Source: Nomia melanderi
Taxonomy: Eukaryota > Arthropoda > Insecta > Hymenoptera > Halictidae
Direction: 5' to 3'
DNA: 64,000 nt
NCBI RefSeq assembly: GCF_051020985.1
Contig: NW_027475134.1
Span: 4,960,001 to 5,024,000, forward strand
The position numbers and the translations under genes are program-made. Shown here one piece after another: positions 1 through 10,861 of this stretch (the stretch's first letter is position 1; the number at the start of each line of letters is the position of its first letter). The notes below the pieces were generated by a model. The model saw nothing but the letters and a program-made list of their open reading frames with translations, made no database searches and was not told the origin of the DNA.

Positions 1-15
1 GCTATTAGAGATAGC
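1..15. other. Short dyad at the start of each monomer
   Basis: The five bases GCTAT and ATAGC form a perfect inverted repeat around a 5-base loop (TAGAG in A monomers, TACAG in B monomers). Both arms are kept in most monomers although loop base 8 is one of the A/B diagnostic positions. Some copies break it, for example GCTGTT near 7,529 and 46,191. Whether it forms a cruciform or binds a protein is unknown. Confidence 0.6.
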
Positions 16-37
16 GCAATAAACCAAAGTGAATTAT

Positions 38-43
38 CTGCAG
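38..43. other. PstI site diagnostic for A-type monomers
   Basis: CTGCAG occurs at this point in A-type monomers and is CTGTAG in B-type monomers through one C-to-T change. Digestion with PstI should therefore give a ladder of irregular multiples of 175 bp that reports the order of A and B units along the array. Confidence 0.85.
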
Positions 44-80
44 GAGGCCCTGGCGCATGAATCTGTGCAACGCGAACGAC

Positions 81-101
81 CTCGGACCACCAGGGGCCGA
101 G
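81..101. other. Second dyad in the CpG-rich core
   Basis: CTCGG at 81-85 pairs perfectly with CCGAG at 97-101. Inside, after one mismatch, CC at 87-88 faces GG across a short loop, so a small hairpin is possible. Monomers with a 1-bp loss in the right arm (CAGGGGCGAG, for example near 36,315 and 39,465) shorten or break this stem. This is a directly visible symmetry; any function is speculative. Confidence 0.5.
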
Positions 102-129
102 AAAACCACAATCTCATGGGGCCGGACAC

Positions 130-141
130 TCAGGGTCAGGG
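130..141 (+). repeat. Two tandem TCAGGG hexamers within the monomer
   Basis: Most monomers contain TCAGGG twice in tandem here, or once followed by TCAGTG. TCAGGG is a known variant of the vertebrate telomere hexamer. A few units carry a true TTAGGG, such as the TCAGGG-TTAGGG pair at 5,034-5,045 and single TTAGGG copies near 20,430, 24,628 and 52,952. Two hexamers per unit are too few to call telomeric, and chance is the likely explanation. Confidence 0.4.
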
Positions 142-163
142 GAAAATCCAATATAGATCTGGT

Positions 164-174
164 GATATCTCGGG
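164..174. other. Overlapping EcoRV and AvaI sites, near-universal
   Basis: GATATC at 164-169 and CTCGGG at 169-174 share one base and recur in almost every monomer. EcoRV or AvaI should therefore reduce the array to a 175-bp monomer band with a weak ladder. Exceptions include the TGACCTCTC copies near 20,815 and 22,565 and the TGATTTC copies near 48,099 and 53,341. Confidence 0.85.
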
Positions 175-175
175 T

Positions 176-350
176 GCTATTACAGATAGCGCAATAAATC
201 AATGTGCATTGTCTGTAGGAGACCCTGGCGCATGAACCTGTGCAGCGGGAACGACCTCGGACCACCAGGGGCTGAGAAAACCACAGTCTCATGGGGCCGG
301 ACACTCAGGGTCAGGGGAAAATCCAATATATATCTGGTGATATCTCGGTT
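176..350 (+). repeat. Reference monomer, B haplotype
   Basis: This is the second monomer and an example of the other common type. It differs from the A type by a linked set of changes in its first 45 bp: C8, T24, C32, G36 and T41, which removes the PstI site. The rest of the unit is shared between types. It carries the frequent subvariant with GGAGACCC in place of GGAGGCCC and ACCTG in place of ATCTG. A minor C type, with ATTACTTG or ATTACCTG at 33-40, occurs elsewhere, for example near 1,086 and 10,370. Confidence 0.85.
323..333 (+). other. CCAAT joined to TATATAT, promoter-like composition
   Basis: The AT-rich end of the typical monomer has CCAAT (323-327 in this unit) running directly into TATATAT (327-333). 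Both resemble core promoter words, but the two overlap by one base, unlike real CCAAT and TATA boxes, which are tens of bases apart. It is recorded as composition, not as a supported promoter; transcription of the array cannot be judged from sequence. Confidence 0.25.
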
Positions 351-689
351 GCTATTAGAGATAGCGCAATGAACCAAAGTGAATTATCTGCAGGAGGCCC
401 TGGCGCATGAATCTGTGCAGCGGGAACAACCTCGGACCACCAGGGGCCGAGAAAACGACCGTCTCATGGGGCCGGACACTCAGGGTCAGTGAAAAATCCA
501 ATATATATCTGCTGATATCTCGGGTGCTATTACAGATAGCGCAATAAATCAAAGTGCATTGTCTGTAGGAGGCCCTGGCGCATGAATCTGTGCAGCGGGA
601 ACGACCTCGGACCACCAGGGGCCGAGAAAACGACCGTCTCATGGGGCCGGACACTCAGGGTCAGTGAAAAATCCAATATATATATCTGG

Positions 690-1350
690 TGATATCTCGG
701 CTGCTATTAAAGATAGCGCAATAAATCAAAGTGCATTGTTTGTAGGAGGCCCTGGCGCATGAATCTGTGCAGCGGGAACGACCTCGGAACACCAGGGACC
801 GAGAAAACCACAGTCTCATGGGGCCGGACACTCAGGGTCAGTGAAAAATCCAATATATATGTGGTGATATCTCGGGTGCTATTACAGATAGCGCAATAAA
901 TCAAAGTGCATTGTCTGTAGGAGGCCCTGGCGCATGAATCTGTGCAGCGGGAACGTCCTCGGACTTCCAGGGGCCGAGAAAACCACAGTCTCATGGGGCC
1001 GGACACTCAGGGTCAGTGGAAAATCCAATATAGATCTGGTGATATCTCGGGTGCTATTACAGATAGCGCAATAAATCAAAGTGCATTACCTGTAGGAGGC
1101 CCTGGCGCATGAATCTGTGCAGCGGGAACGTCCTCGGACCTCAAGGGGCCGAGACAACGACCGTCTCATGGGGCCGGACACTCAGGGTCAGGGTAAAATC
1201 CAATATATATCTGGTGATATCTCGGGTGCTATTACAGATAGCGCAATAAATCAAAGTGCATTGTCTGTAGGAGGCCCTGGCGCATGAATCTGTGCAGCGG
1301 GAACGACCTCGGAACACCAGGGACCGAGAAAACCACCGTCTCATGGGGCC
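690..1350 (+). repeat. Segmental duplication, first copy (partner about 2,790-3,330)
   Basis: The run of units with CGGAACACCAGGGACC, then CGGACTTCCAGG with the BglII end, then CGGACCTCAAGG recurs in the same order 2,101 bp (12 monomers plus 1 bp) downstream. CGGACCTCAAGG is private to these two places, the related units elsewhere having CTCCAGG. The copies diverge to the right at about 3,350. Confidence 0.75.
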
Positions 1351-1900
1351 GGACACTCAGGGTCAGGGTAAAATCCAATATATATCTGGTGATATCTCGG
1401 GTGCTATTAGAGATAGCGCAATAAACCAAAGTGAATTATCAGCAGGTGGCCCTGGCGCATGAATCTGTGCAACGGGAGCGACCTCGGACCACCAGGGGCC
1501 GAGAAAACGACCGTCTCATGGGGCCGGACGCTCAGGGTCAGTGAAAAATCCAATATATATCTGGTGATATCTCGGGTGCTATTAGAGATAGCGCAATAAA
1601 CCAAAGTGAATTATCTGCAGGAGGCCCTGGCGCATGAACCTGTGCAGCGGGAACGACCTCGGACCACCAGGGGCCGAGAAAACGACCGTCTCATGGGCCG
1701 GACGCTCAGGGTCAGTGAAAAATCCAATATATATCTGGTGATATCTCGGGTGCTATTAGAGATAGCGCAATAAACCAAAGTGAATTATCTGCAGGAGGCC
1801 CTGGCGCATGAATCTGTGCAACGGGAACGACCTCCGACCACCAGGGGCCGAGAAAACCACAGTCTCATGGGGCCGGACACTCAAGGTCAGGGGAAAATCC
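1000..1900 (+). repeat. Block with a relative 43 kb away
   Basis: Consecutive units here share private markers with 44,210-45,060 in the same order: AACGTCCTCGGACCTC with GACAACGACC, a TTATCAGCAGGTGG start, GGAGCGACCTCGG, GGACGCTCAGG, and CGACCTCCGACC. The offset is about 43,213 bp. The left copy has lost one G (CATGGGCCGG near 1,693) that the right copy keeps. Confidence 0.75.
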
Positions 1901-4559
1901 AATATAGATCTGGTGATATCTGGGGTGCTATTACAGATAGCGCAATAAATCAAAGTGCATTACCTGTAGGAGGCCCTGGCGCATGAATCTGTGCAGCGGG
2001 AACGACCTCGGACCACCAGGGGCCGAGAAAACTACCGTCTCATGGGGCCGGACACTCAGGGTCAGTGAAAAATCCAATATATATCTGGTGATATCTCGGC
2101 TCCTATTACCGATAGCGCAATATTTCAAAGTGCATTGTCTGTAGGAGGCCCTGTCGCATGAATCTGGGAAGCGGGAGCGACCTCGGATCACCAGGGGCCG
2201 AGAAAACCACCGTCTCATGGGGCCGGACACTCAGGGTCATGGAAAAATCCAATATATATCTGGTGATATCTCGGGTGCTATTACAGATAGCGCAATAAAT
2301 CAAAGTGCATTGTCTGCAGGAGGCCCTGGCCCATGAATCTGTGCAGCGGAAACGACCTCGGAACACCAGGGGCCGAGAAAACCACAGTCTCATGGGGCCG
2401 GTCACTCAGGGTCAGTGAAAAATCCAATATATATCTGGTGATATCTCGGGTGCTATTAGAGATAGCGCAATAAACCAAAGTGAATTATCTGCAGGAGGCC
2501 CTTTCGCATGAATCTGTGCAACGCGAACGACCTCGGACCACCAGGGGCCGAGAAAACCACAATCTCATGGGGCCGGACACTCAGGGTCAGGGGAAAATCC
2601 AATATATATCTGGTGATATCTCGGTTGCTATTAGAGATAGCGCAATGAACCAAAGTGAATTATCTGCAGGAGGCCCTGGCGCATGAATCTGTGCAGCGGG
2701 AACGACCTCGGACCACCAGGGGCCGAGAAAACGACCGTCTCATGGGGCCGGACACTCAGGGTCAGTGAAAAATCTAATATATATATCTGGTGATATCTCG
2801 GCTGCTATTAAAGATAGCGCAATAAATCAAAGTGCATTGTTTGTAGGAGGCCCTGGCGCATGAATCTGTGCAGCGGGAACGACCTCGGAACACCAGGGAC
2901 CGAGAAAACCACAGTCTCATGGGGCCGGACACTCAGGGTCAGTGAAAAATCCAATATATATGTGGTGATATCTCGGGTGCTATTACAGATAGCGCAATAA
3001 ATCAAAGTGCATTGTCTGTAGGAGGCCCTGGCGCATGAATCTGTGCAGCGGGAACGTCCTCGGACTTCCAGGGGCCGAGAAAACCACAGTCTCATGGGGC
3101 CGGACACTCAGGGTCAGTGGAAAATCCAATATAGATCTGGTGATATCTCGGGTGCTATTACAGATAGCGCAATAAATCAAAGTGCATTACCTGTAGGAGG
3201 CCCTGGCGCATGAATCTGTGCAGCGGGAACGTCCTCGGACCTCAAGGGGTCGAGACAACGACCGTCTCATGGGGCCGGACACTCAGGGTCAGGGTAAAAT
3301 CCAATATATATCTGGTGATATCTCGGGTGCTATTACAGATAGCGCAATAAATCAATGTGCATTGTCTGTAGGAGGCCCAGGCGCATGAATCTGTTCAGCG
3401 GGAACGACCTCGGACGACCAGGGGCCGAGAAAACCACAGTCTCATGGGGCCGGACACTCAGGGTCAGGGGAAAATCCAATATATATCTGGTGATATCTCG
3501 GGTGCTATTAGAGATAGCGCAATAAATCAAAGTGCATTGTCTGTAGGAGACACTGGCGCATGAACCTGTGCAGCGGGAACGACCTCGGACCACCAGGGGC
3601 CGAGAAAACCACAGTCTCATGGGGCCGGACACTCAGGGTCAGGGAAAAATCCAATATATATCTGGTGATATCTCGGGTGCTATTAGAGATAGCGCAATAA
3701 ACCAAAGTGAATTATCTGCAGCAGGCCCTGGTGCATGAATCTGTGCAGAGGGAACGACCTCGGACCACCAGGGGCCGATAAAACCACCGTCTCATGGGTC
3801 CGGACACTCAGGGTCAGGGAAAAATCCAATATATATCTGGTGATATCTCGGGTGCTATTAGAGATAGCGCAACAAACCAAAGTGCATTGTCTGTAGGAGG
3901 CCCTGGCGGATGAATCTGGGCAGCGGGAACGACCTCGGACCACCAGGGGCCGAGAAAACCACAGTCACAGGGGACCGGACACTCAGGGTCAGGGGAAAAT
4001 TCAATATATATCTGGTGATATCTCGGGTGCTATTAGAGAAAGCGCAATAAACCAAAGTGAATTATCTGCAGGAGGCCCTGGCGCATGAATCTGTGCAGCG
4101 GGAACGACCTCGGTCCACCAGGGGCCGAGAAAACCACCGTCTCATGGGGACGGACACTCAGGGACAGGGGAAAATCCAATATATACCTGGTGATATCTCG
4201 GGTGCTATTAGAGATAGCGCAATAAACCAAAGTGAATTATCTGCAGGAGGCCCTGGCTCATGAATCTGTGCAACGGGAACGACCTCGAACCACCAGGGGC
4301 CGAGAAAACCACAGTCTCATGGGGCCGGACACTCAGGGTCAGGGAAAAATGCAATATATATCTGGTGATATCTCGGGTGCTATTACAGATAGCGCAACAA
4401 ATCAAAGTGCGTTGTCTGTAGGAGGCCCTGGCGCATGAATCTGTGCAGCGGGAACGACCTCGGACCACCAGGGGCCGAGAAAACCACCGTCTCATGGGGC
4501 CGGAAACTCAGGGTCAGGGAAAAATCCAATATATATCTGGTGATATCTCGGGTGCTATT

Positions 4560-7500
4560 AGAGATAGCGCCATAAACCAAAGTGAATTATCTGCAGGAGG
4601 CCCTGGCGCATGCATCTGTGCAGCGGGAACGACCTCGGACCACCAGGGGCCGAGAAAATCACCGTCTCATGGGGCCGGACTGTCAGGGTCAGGGAGAAAT
4701 CCAATATATATCTGGTGATATCTCGGGTGCTATTAGAGATAGCGAAATAAATCTAAAGTGCATTGTCAGCCGGAGGCCCTAGCACATGAATCTGTGCAGC
4801 GGGAACGACCTCGGACCACCAGGGGCCGAGAAAACTACCGTCTCATGGGGCCGGACACTCAGGGTCAGGGAAAAATCCATTATAAATCAAGTGATATCTC
4901 GGGTGCTATTTGAGATAGCGCGATAAATCAAAGTGCATTGTCTGCAGGAGGCCCTAGCGCATGAATCTGTGCAGCGGGAACGACCTCGGACCACCAGGGG
5001 CCGAGAAAATCACCGTCTCATGGGGCCGGACTGTCAGGGTTAGGGAAAAATCCGATATATATCTGGTGATGTCTCGGGTGCTATTAGAGATAGCGCAATA
5101 AACCAAAGTGAATTATCTGCAGGAGGCCGTGGCGCATGCATCTGTGCAGCGGGAACTACCTCGGATCACCAGGGGCCAAGAACACCACCGTCTCATGGGG
5201 CCGGACACTCAGGGACAGGGGAAAATCCAATATATACCTGGTGATATCTCGGGTGCTTTTAGAGATAGCGCAATAAACCAAATGGAATTGTCTGCAGGAA
5301 ACCCTGGCGCATGAATCTGTTCAGCGGGATCGTACTCGGACCACGAGGGAACGAGAAAACCATCGACACATGGGGCCGGACTGTCAGGGTCAGGGAAAAA
5401 TCCAATATATATCTGGTGATATCTCGGGTGCTATTAGAGATAGCGCAATAAACCAAAGTGAATTATCTGCAGGAGGCACTGGTGCATGAATCTGTGCAGC
5501 GGGAACGACCTCGGACCACCAGGGGCCGATAAAACCACCGTCTCATGGGGCCGGACTGTCAGGGTCGGAGAAAAATCCATTATATATCTGGTGATATCTC
5601 GGGTGCTATTAGAGATAGCGCAATAAACCAAAGTGAATTATCTGCAGGAGGCCCTGGCGCATGAATCTGTGCAGCGGGAACGACCTCGGACCACCACGGG
5701 CCGAGAAAACCACCGTCTCATGGGGCCGGACACTCAGGGTCAGGGAAAAATCCAATATATATCTGGTGATATCTCGGGTGCTTTTAGAGATAGCGCAATA
5801 AACCAAATGGAATTGTCTGCAGGAAACCCTGGCGCATGAATCTGTTCAGCGGGATCGTACTCGGACCACGAGGGAACGAGAAAACCATCGACACATGGGG
5901 CCGGACACTCAGGGTCGGGGAAAAATCCAATATATATCTGGTGATATCTCGGGTGCTCTTACAGATACCGCACTAAACCAAACTGAATTATCTGCTGGGG
6001 ACCCTGGCGCATGAATCTGTGCAGCAGGAACGACCTCGGAACACTAGGGGCCGAGAAAACCACCGTCTCATGGGGCCGGACTGTCAGGGTCGGAGAAAAA
6101 TCCATTATATATCTGGTGATATCTCGGGTGCTATTAGAGATAGCGCAATAAATCAATGTGCATTGTCTGTAGGAGGCCCTGGCGCATGAATCTGTGCAGC
6201 GGGATCGCCCTCGGACCACCAGGGGCCGAGAAAATTACCGTCTCATGAGGCCGGACTGTCAGGGTCAGGGAAAAATGAAATATATATCTGGTGATATCTC
6301 GGGTGCTATTACAGATAGCGCAATAAACCAAAGTGTATTGTCTGCAGGAAGCCCTAGCGCATGAATCTGTGCAGCGGAAACGACCTCGGACCACCAGGGG
6401 CCGAGAAAATTACAGATATTCGGAATCCGTCACCCAAGGTCATGCAAAAAACCAGCATATATCTGGTGATATCTCGGGTGCTATTACAGATAGCGCGATA
6501 AATCAAAGTGCATTGTCTCCAGGAAGCCCTGGCGCATGATTCGGTGCAGCGGGAACGACCTCGGACCACCAGGGGCCGAGAAAATCACCGTCGCATGGGG
6601 CCGGACTGTCAGGGGCAAGGAAAAATCCAATATATATCTGGTGATATCTCGGGTGCTATTACAGATAGCGCAATAAATCAACGTGCATTGTTTGTAGGAG
6701 GCCCTGGCGCATGAATGTGTGCAGCGGGATCGACCTCGGACCACCAGGGGCCGAGAAAGTCACCGTTTCATGGGGCCGGACTGTCAGGGTCAGGGAAAAA
6801 TCCTATATATATCTGGTGATATCTCGGGTGCTATTACAGATAGCGCAATAAATCAAATTGCATTGTCTGCAGGAGGCCCTGGCGCATGAATCTGTGCAGC
6901 GGGAACGACCTCGGACCAGCAGGGGCCGAGAAAATCACCGTCTCATGAGGCCGGGCTGTCAGGGTCAGGGAAAAATGAAATATCTATCTGGTGATATCTC
7001 TGGTGCTATTAGAGATAGCGCAATAAATCAATGTGCATTGTCTGCAGGAGGCCCTAGCGCATGAATCTGTGCAGCGGGAACGTCCTGGGACCACCAGGGG
7101 CCGAGAAAACTACCGTCTCATAGGGCCGGACACTCAGGGTCAGGGAAAAATCCAATATATATCTGGTGATATCTCGGGTGCTATTACAGATAGCGCAATA
7201 AATCAAAGTAAATAATTTGCAGGGAAACATGGCGCATGAATCTGTGCAGCGGGGTCGACCTCGTGCCACGAGGGACCGAGAAAATCACCGTCTCATGGGG
7301 CCGGACACTCAGGGTCAGGGAAAAATCCAATATATATCTGGTGATATCTCGGGTGCTATTAGAGATAGCGCAATAAATCACAGTGAATTATCTGCAGGGG
7401 GCTCTGGCGCATGAATCTGTGCAGCGGGATCGACCTCGGACCACCAGGGGCCGAAAAAACCACAGTCTCATGGGGCCGGACACTCAGGGTCAGGGAAAAA

Positions 7501-7700
7501 TCCAATATATATCTGGTGATATCTTGGGTGCTGTTAGAGATAGCGCAATAAACCAAAGTGAATTATCTGCAGGAGGCCCTGGCGCATGAATCTGTGCAGC
7601 GGGAACGACGTCGGACCCGTAGGGGCCGAGAAAATCACCGTCTCATGGGGCCGGACCGTCAGGGTCAGGGAAAATCCTATATATATCTGGTGATATCTTG
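4560..7700 (+). repeat. Zone 2: divergent island I
   Basis: About 18 monomers that differ more from the consensus and from each other than those on either side. Shared markers are GGACTGTCAGG in place of GGACACTCAGG (4,678 to 6,956), GGGATCG in place of GGAACG, GAAAATCACC, and a subtype with CCACGAGGGA and CATCGACACATGG near 5,341 and 5,871. The unit with the 36-bp patch at 6,410 lies here. One unit carries a 1-bp insertion near 4,754 (AATCTAAAG). High divergence suggests older, less homogenised sequence. Confidence 0.7.
6410..6460 (+). repeat. Patch-variant monomer segment (copy 1 of 8)
   Basis: Here the segment that normally reads CCACCGTCTCATGGGG and onward is replaced, at the same length, by a sequence containing GATATTCGGAATCCGTCAC. 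Over about 36 bp roughly half the bases differ from consensus, while the flanks remain ordinary. This copy also has CCAGCATAT instead of CCAATATAT just downstream, so the variant extends further right than in some other copies. It contains two overlapping dyads, ATTC-G-GAAT and CGGA-A-TCCG. Confidence 0.85.
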
Positions 7701-10700
7701 GGTGCTATTACAGATAGCGCAATAAATCAAAGTGCATTGTCAGTAGGAGGCCGTGGCGCATGAATCTGGGCAGCGGGAACGACCTCGGACCACCAGGGGC
7801 CGAGAAGACCACCGTCTCATGGGGCCGGACACTCAGGGTCAGTGGAAAATCCAATATATATCTGGTGATATCTCGGGTGCTATTAGAGATAGCGCAATAA
7901 GCCAAAGGGAATTATCTGCAGGAGGCCCTGGCGCATGCATCTGTGCAGCGGGAACGACCTAGGACCACCAGGGGCCGGGAAAACCACCGTCTCATGGGGC
8001 CGGACACTCAGGGTAAGGGAAAAATCCAATATATATCCGGTGATATCTCGGGTGCTATTAGAGATAGCGCAATAACCGAAAGTGAATTATCTGCAGGAGG
8101 CCCTGGCGCATGAATCTGTGCAGCGGGAACGACCTCGGACCACCAGGGACCGAGAAAACTACAGTCTCATGCGGCCGGACACTCAGGGTCTGGGGAAAAT
8201 CCAATATATATCTGGTGATATATCGGGTCCTATTACAGATAGGGAAATAAATCAAAGTGAATTATCTGCAGGAGGCCCTGGCGCATGAATCTGTGCAGCG
8301 GGAACGACCTCGGTCCACCAGGGGCCGAGAAAACCACCGTCTCATGGGGCTGGACACTCAGGGTGAGGGAAATATCCAATATATATCTGGTGATATCTCG
8401 GGTGCTATTACAGATAGCGCAATAAACCAAAGTGAATTATCTGCAGAAGGCCCTGGCGCATGAATGTGTGCAGCGGGAACGACCTCGGACCACCAGGGGC
8501 CGAGAAAACCGCAGTCTCATGGGGCCGGACACTCAGGGTCAGGGAAAAATCCAATATATATCTGGTGATATCTCGGGTGCTATTACAGATAGCGCAATAA
8601 ATCAAAGTGAATTATCTGCAGGAGGCCCTGGCGCATGAATCTGTGCAACGGGAACGACCTCGGACCACCAGGGGCCGAAAAAACCACAGTCTCATGGGGC
8701 CGGACACTCAGGGTCAGGGAAAAATCCAATATATATCTGGTGATATCTTGGGTGCTGTTAGAGATAGCGCAATAAATCAAAGTGAATTATCTGCAGGAGG
8801 CCCTGGCGCATGAATCTGTGCAACGGGAACGACCTCGGACCACCAGGGGCCGAGAAAACCACAGTCACATGGGGCCGGACACTCTGGGTCAGGGAAAAAT
8901 CCAATATATATGTGGTGATATCTCGTGTGCTATTACAGATAGCGCAATAAATCAAAGTGCATTGTCTGTAGGATGCCCTGGCGCATGAATCCGTGCAGCG
9001 GGAACGACCTCGGACCACCAGGGGCCGAGAAAACTACAGTCTCATGCGGCCGGACACTCAGGGTCTGGGGAAAATCCAATATATATCTGGTGATATCTCG
9101 GGTCCTATTACAGATAGCGAAATAAATCAAAGTGCATTGTCTGTAGGAGGCCCTGGCGCATGAATCTGTGCAGCGGGAACGACCTCGGACCGCCAGGGGC
9201 GGAGAAAACCACCGTCTCATGGGGCCGGCCACTCAGGGTCAGGGGAAAATCCAATATATATCTGGTGATATCTCGGATGCTATTAGAGATAGCGCAAGAA
9301 ACCAAGTGAGTTATCTGCAGGAGGCCCTGGCGCCTGAATCTGTGCAGCGGGAACGACCTCGGACCACCAGGGGCCGAAAAAACCACAGTCACATGGGGCC
9401 GGACACTCAGGGTCAGGGGAAAATCCAATATATATCTGGTGATATCTCGGGTGCTATTAGTGATAGCGCAATAAACCAAAGTGATTTGTCTGCAAGAGGC
9501 CCTGGTGCATGAATCTGTGCAGCGGGAACGTCCTCGGATCACCAGGGGCCGAGAAAACCACCATCTCATGGGGCCGGACACTCAGGGTCAGGGGAAAATC
9601 CAATATATATCTGGTGATATCTCGGGTGCTATTAGTGATAGCGCAATAAACCAAAGTGAATTATCTGCAGGAGGCCCTGGCGCATGAATCTGTGCAGCGG
9701 GAACGACCTCGGACCACCAGGGGCCGAGAAAACTACAGTCTCATGCGGCCGGACACTCAGGGTCTGGGGAAAATGCAATATATATCTGGTGATATCTCGG
9801 GTTCTATTACAGATAGCGAAATAAATCAAAGTGCATTGTCTGTAGGAGGCCCTGGCGCATGAATCTGTGCAGCGGGATCGACCTCGGACCACCAGGGGCC
9901 GAGAAAACCACCGTCTCATGGGGCCGGACACGCAGGGTCAGGGCAAAATCCAATATATATCTGGTGATATCTCGGGTGCTATTAGAGATAGCGCAATAAA
10001 CCAAAGTGAATTATCTGCAGGAGGCCCTGGCGCATGAATCTGTGCAGCGGGAACGACCTCGGTCCACCAGGGGCCGAGAAAACCACCGTCTCATGGGGCT
10101 GGACACTCAGGGTGAGGGAAATATCCAATATATATCTGGTGATATCTCGGGTGCTATTAGAGATAGCGCAATAAACCAAAGTGAATTATCTGCAGGAGGC
10201 CCTGGCGCATGAATCTGTGCAACGGGAACGACCTCGGACCACCAGGGGCCGAAAAAACCACAGTCTCATGGGGCCGGACACTCAGGGTCAGGGCAAAATC
10301 CAATATATATCTGGTGATATCTCGGGTGCTATTACAGATAGCGCAATAAATCAAAGTGCATTACTTGTAGGAGGCCCTGGCGCATGAATCTGTGCAGCGG
10401 GAACGACCTCGGACGACCAGGGGCCGAGAAAACCACAGTCTCATGGGGCCGGACACTCAGGGTCAGTGAAAAATCCAATATATATCTGGTGATATCTCGG
10501 GTGCTATTACAGATAGCGCAATAAACCAACGCGCATTGTCTGTAGGAGGTCATGGCGCATGAATCTGTGCAGCGGGAACGACCTCGGACCACCAGGCGCC
10601 GAGAAAACCACAGTCTCATGGGGCCGGACACTCAGGGTCAGTGAAAAATCCAATATATATCTGGTGATATCTCGGGTGCTATTAGTGATAGCGCAATAAT

Positions 10701-10860
10701 CCAAAGTGAATTGTCTGCAGGAAGCCCTGGCGCATGATTCTGTGCAGCGGGAACGACCTCGGACCACCAGGGGCCGAGAAAATCACCGTCTCATGGGGCC
10801 GGACTGTAAGGGTCAGGGAAAAACCCAATATATATCTGGTGATATCTCGGGTGCTATTAC
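7700..10860 (+). repeat. Zone 3 left part: homogenised A/B units
   Basis: About 18 monomers close to consensus. Recurrent variants are AACTACAGTCTCATGCGG with GGTCTGGGG (near 8,160, 9,033 and 9,730), the CGGTCCACC with GGGCTGGACAC and GAAATATCC type (near 8,310 and 10,060), and the TCTTGGGTGCTG end (near 7,523 and 8,748). A 1-bp deletion at 9,304 (AACCAAGTGAG) gives a 174-bp unit. These subtypes are the stock from which the duplicated blocks to the right are built. Confidence 0.7.
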
Positions 10861-10861
10861 A

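Larger units (their letters stand above)
1..175 (+). repeat. Reference monomer, A haplotype
   Basis: This is the first complete monomer and sets the numbering used for the others. In order it holds a short dyad (1-15), an A-haplotype stretch with a PstI site (38-43), a CpG-rich core (53-101) with a second dyad (81-101), an A-rich tract (102-105), a GC-rich block (116-125), two tandem TCAGGG hexamers (130-141), a second A-rich tract (143-146), a CCAAT/AT-rich segment (148-160) and overlapping EcoRV and AvaI sites (164-174). The A haplotype is defined by G8, C24, A32, A36 and C41. This copy also has AGATCT at 155-160, a minority variant. Confidence 0.9.
1..4560 (+). repeat. Zone 1: BglII-variant monomer family
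   Basis: About 26 monomers, mixed A, B and C types. Markers are ACGACCGTCTC in the second half of the unit, the TATAGATCT (BglII) end at 155, 1,032, 1,906 and 3,133, and a TATATGTGG end one unit before two of these. A block at about 690-1,350 recurs at about 2,790-3,330, shifted by 2,101 bp. Both copies follow a 2-bp TA expansion near 680 and 2,778. The zone resembles 30.6-44.9 kb more than the sequence next to it. Confidence 0.75.

Noticed and set aside
323..333. CCAAT plus TATATAT as a promoter in every monomer
   Set aside because: The two words overlap, no initiator or downstream gene is present, and the AT-rich end of a satellite unit gives such words by composition.
5034..5045. Interstitial telomeric repeat
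   Set aside because: Only one TTAGGG next to one TCAGGG; a telomeric tract needs many tandem hexamers.
6418..6427. TTCGGAATCC in patch units resembles an RNA polymerase III B box, hinting at a tRNA-derived origin
   Set aside because: It has one extra G relative to the B-box core, there is no A box at the right distance, and no cloverleaf can be drawn.
6540..6553. A near match to the CENP-B box (TTCG, then A, then CGGG)
   Set aside because: The spacing is one base short of the required pattern and it occurs in this form in a single unit; the usual unit reads ATCTGTGCAGCGGG and lacks TTCG.
9108..9581. A 157-codon minus-strand open frame and hundreds of similar 60-126-codon frames on both strands
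   Set aside because: They repeat at monomer spacing, are shifted in frame by each 175-bp unit, share no fixed start or end with a gene signal, and are lengthened only by 1-bp deletions. I regard none as a gene.
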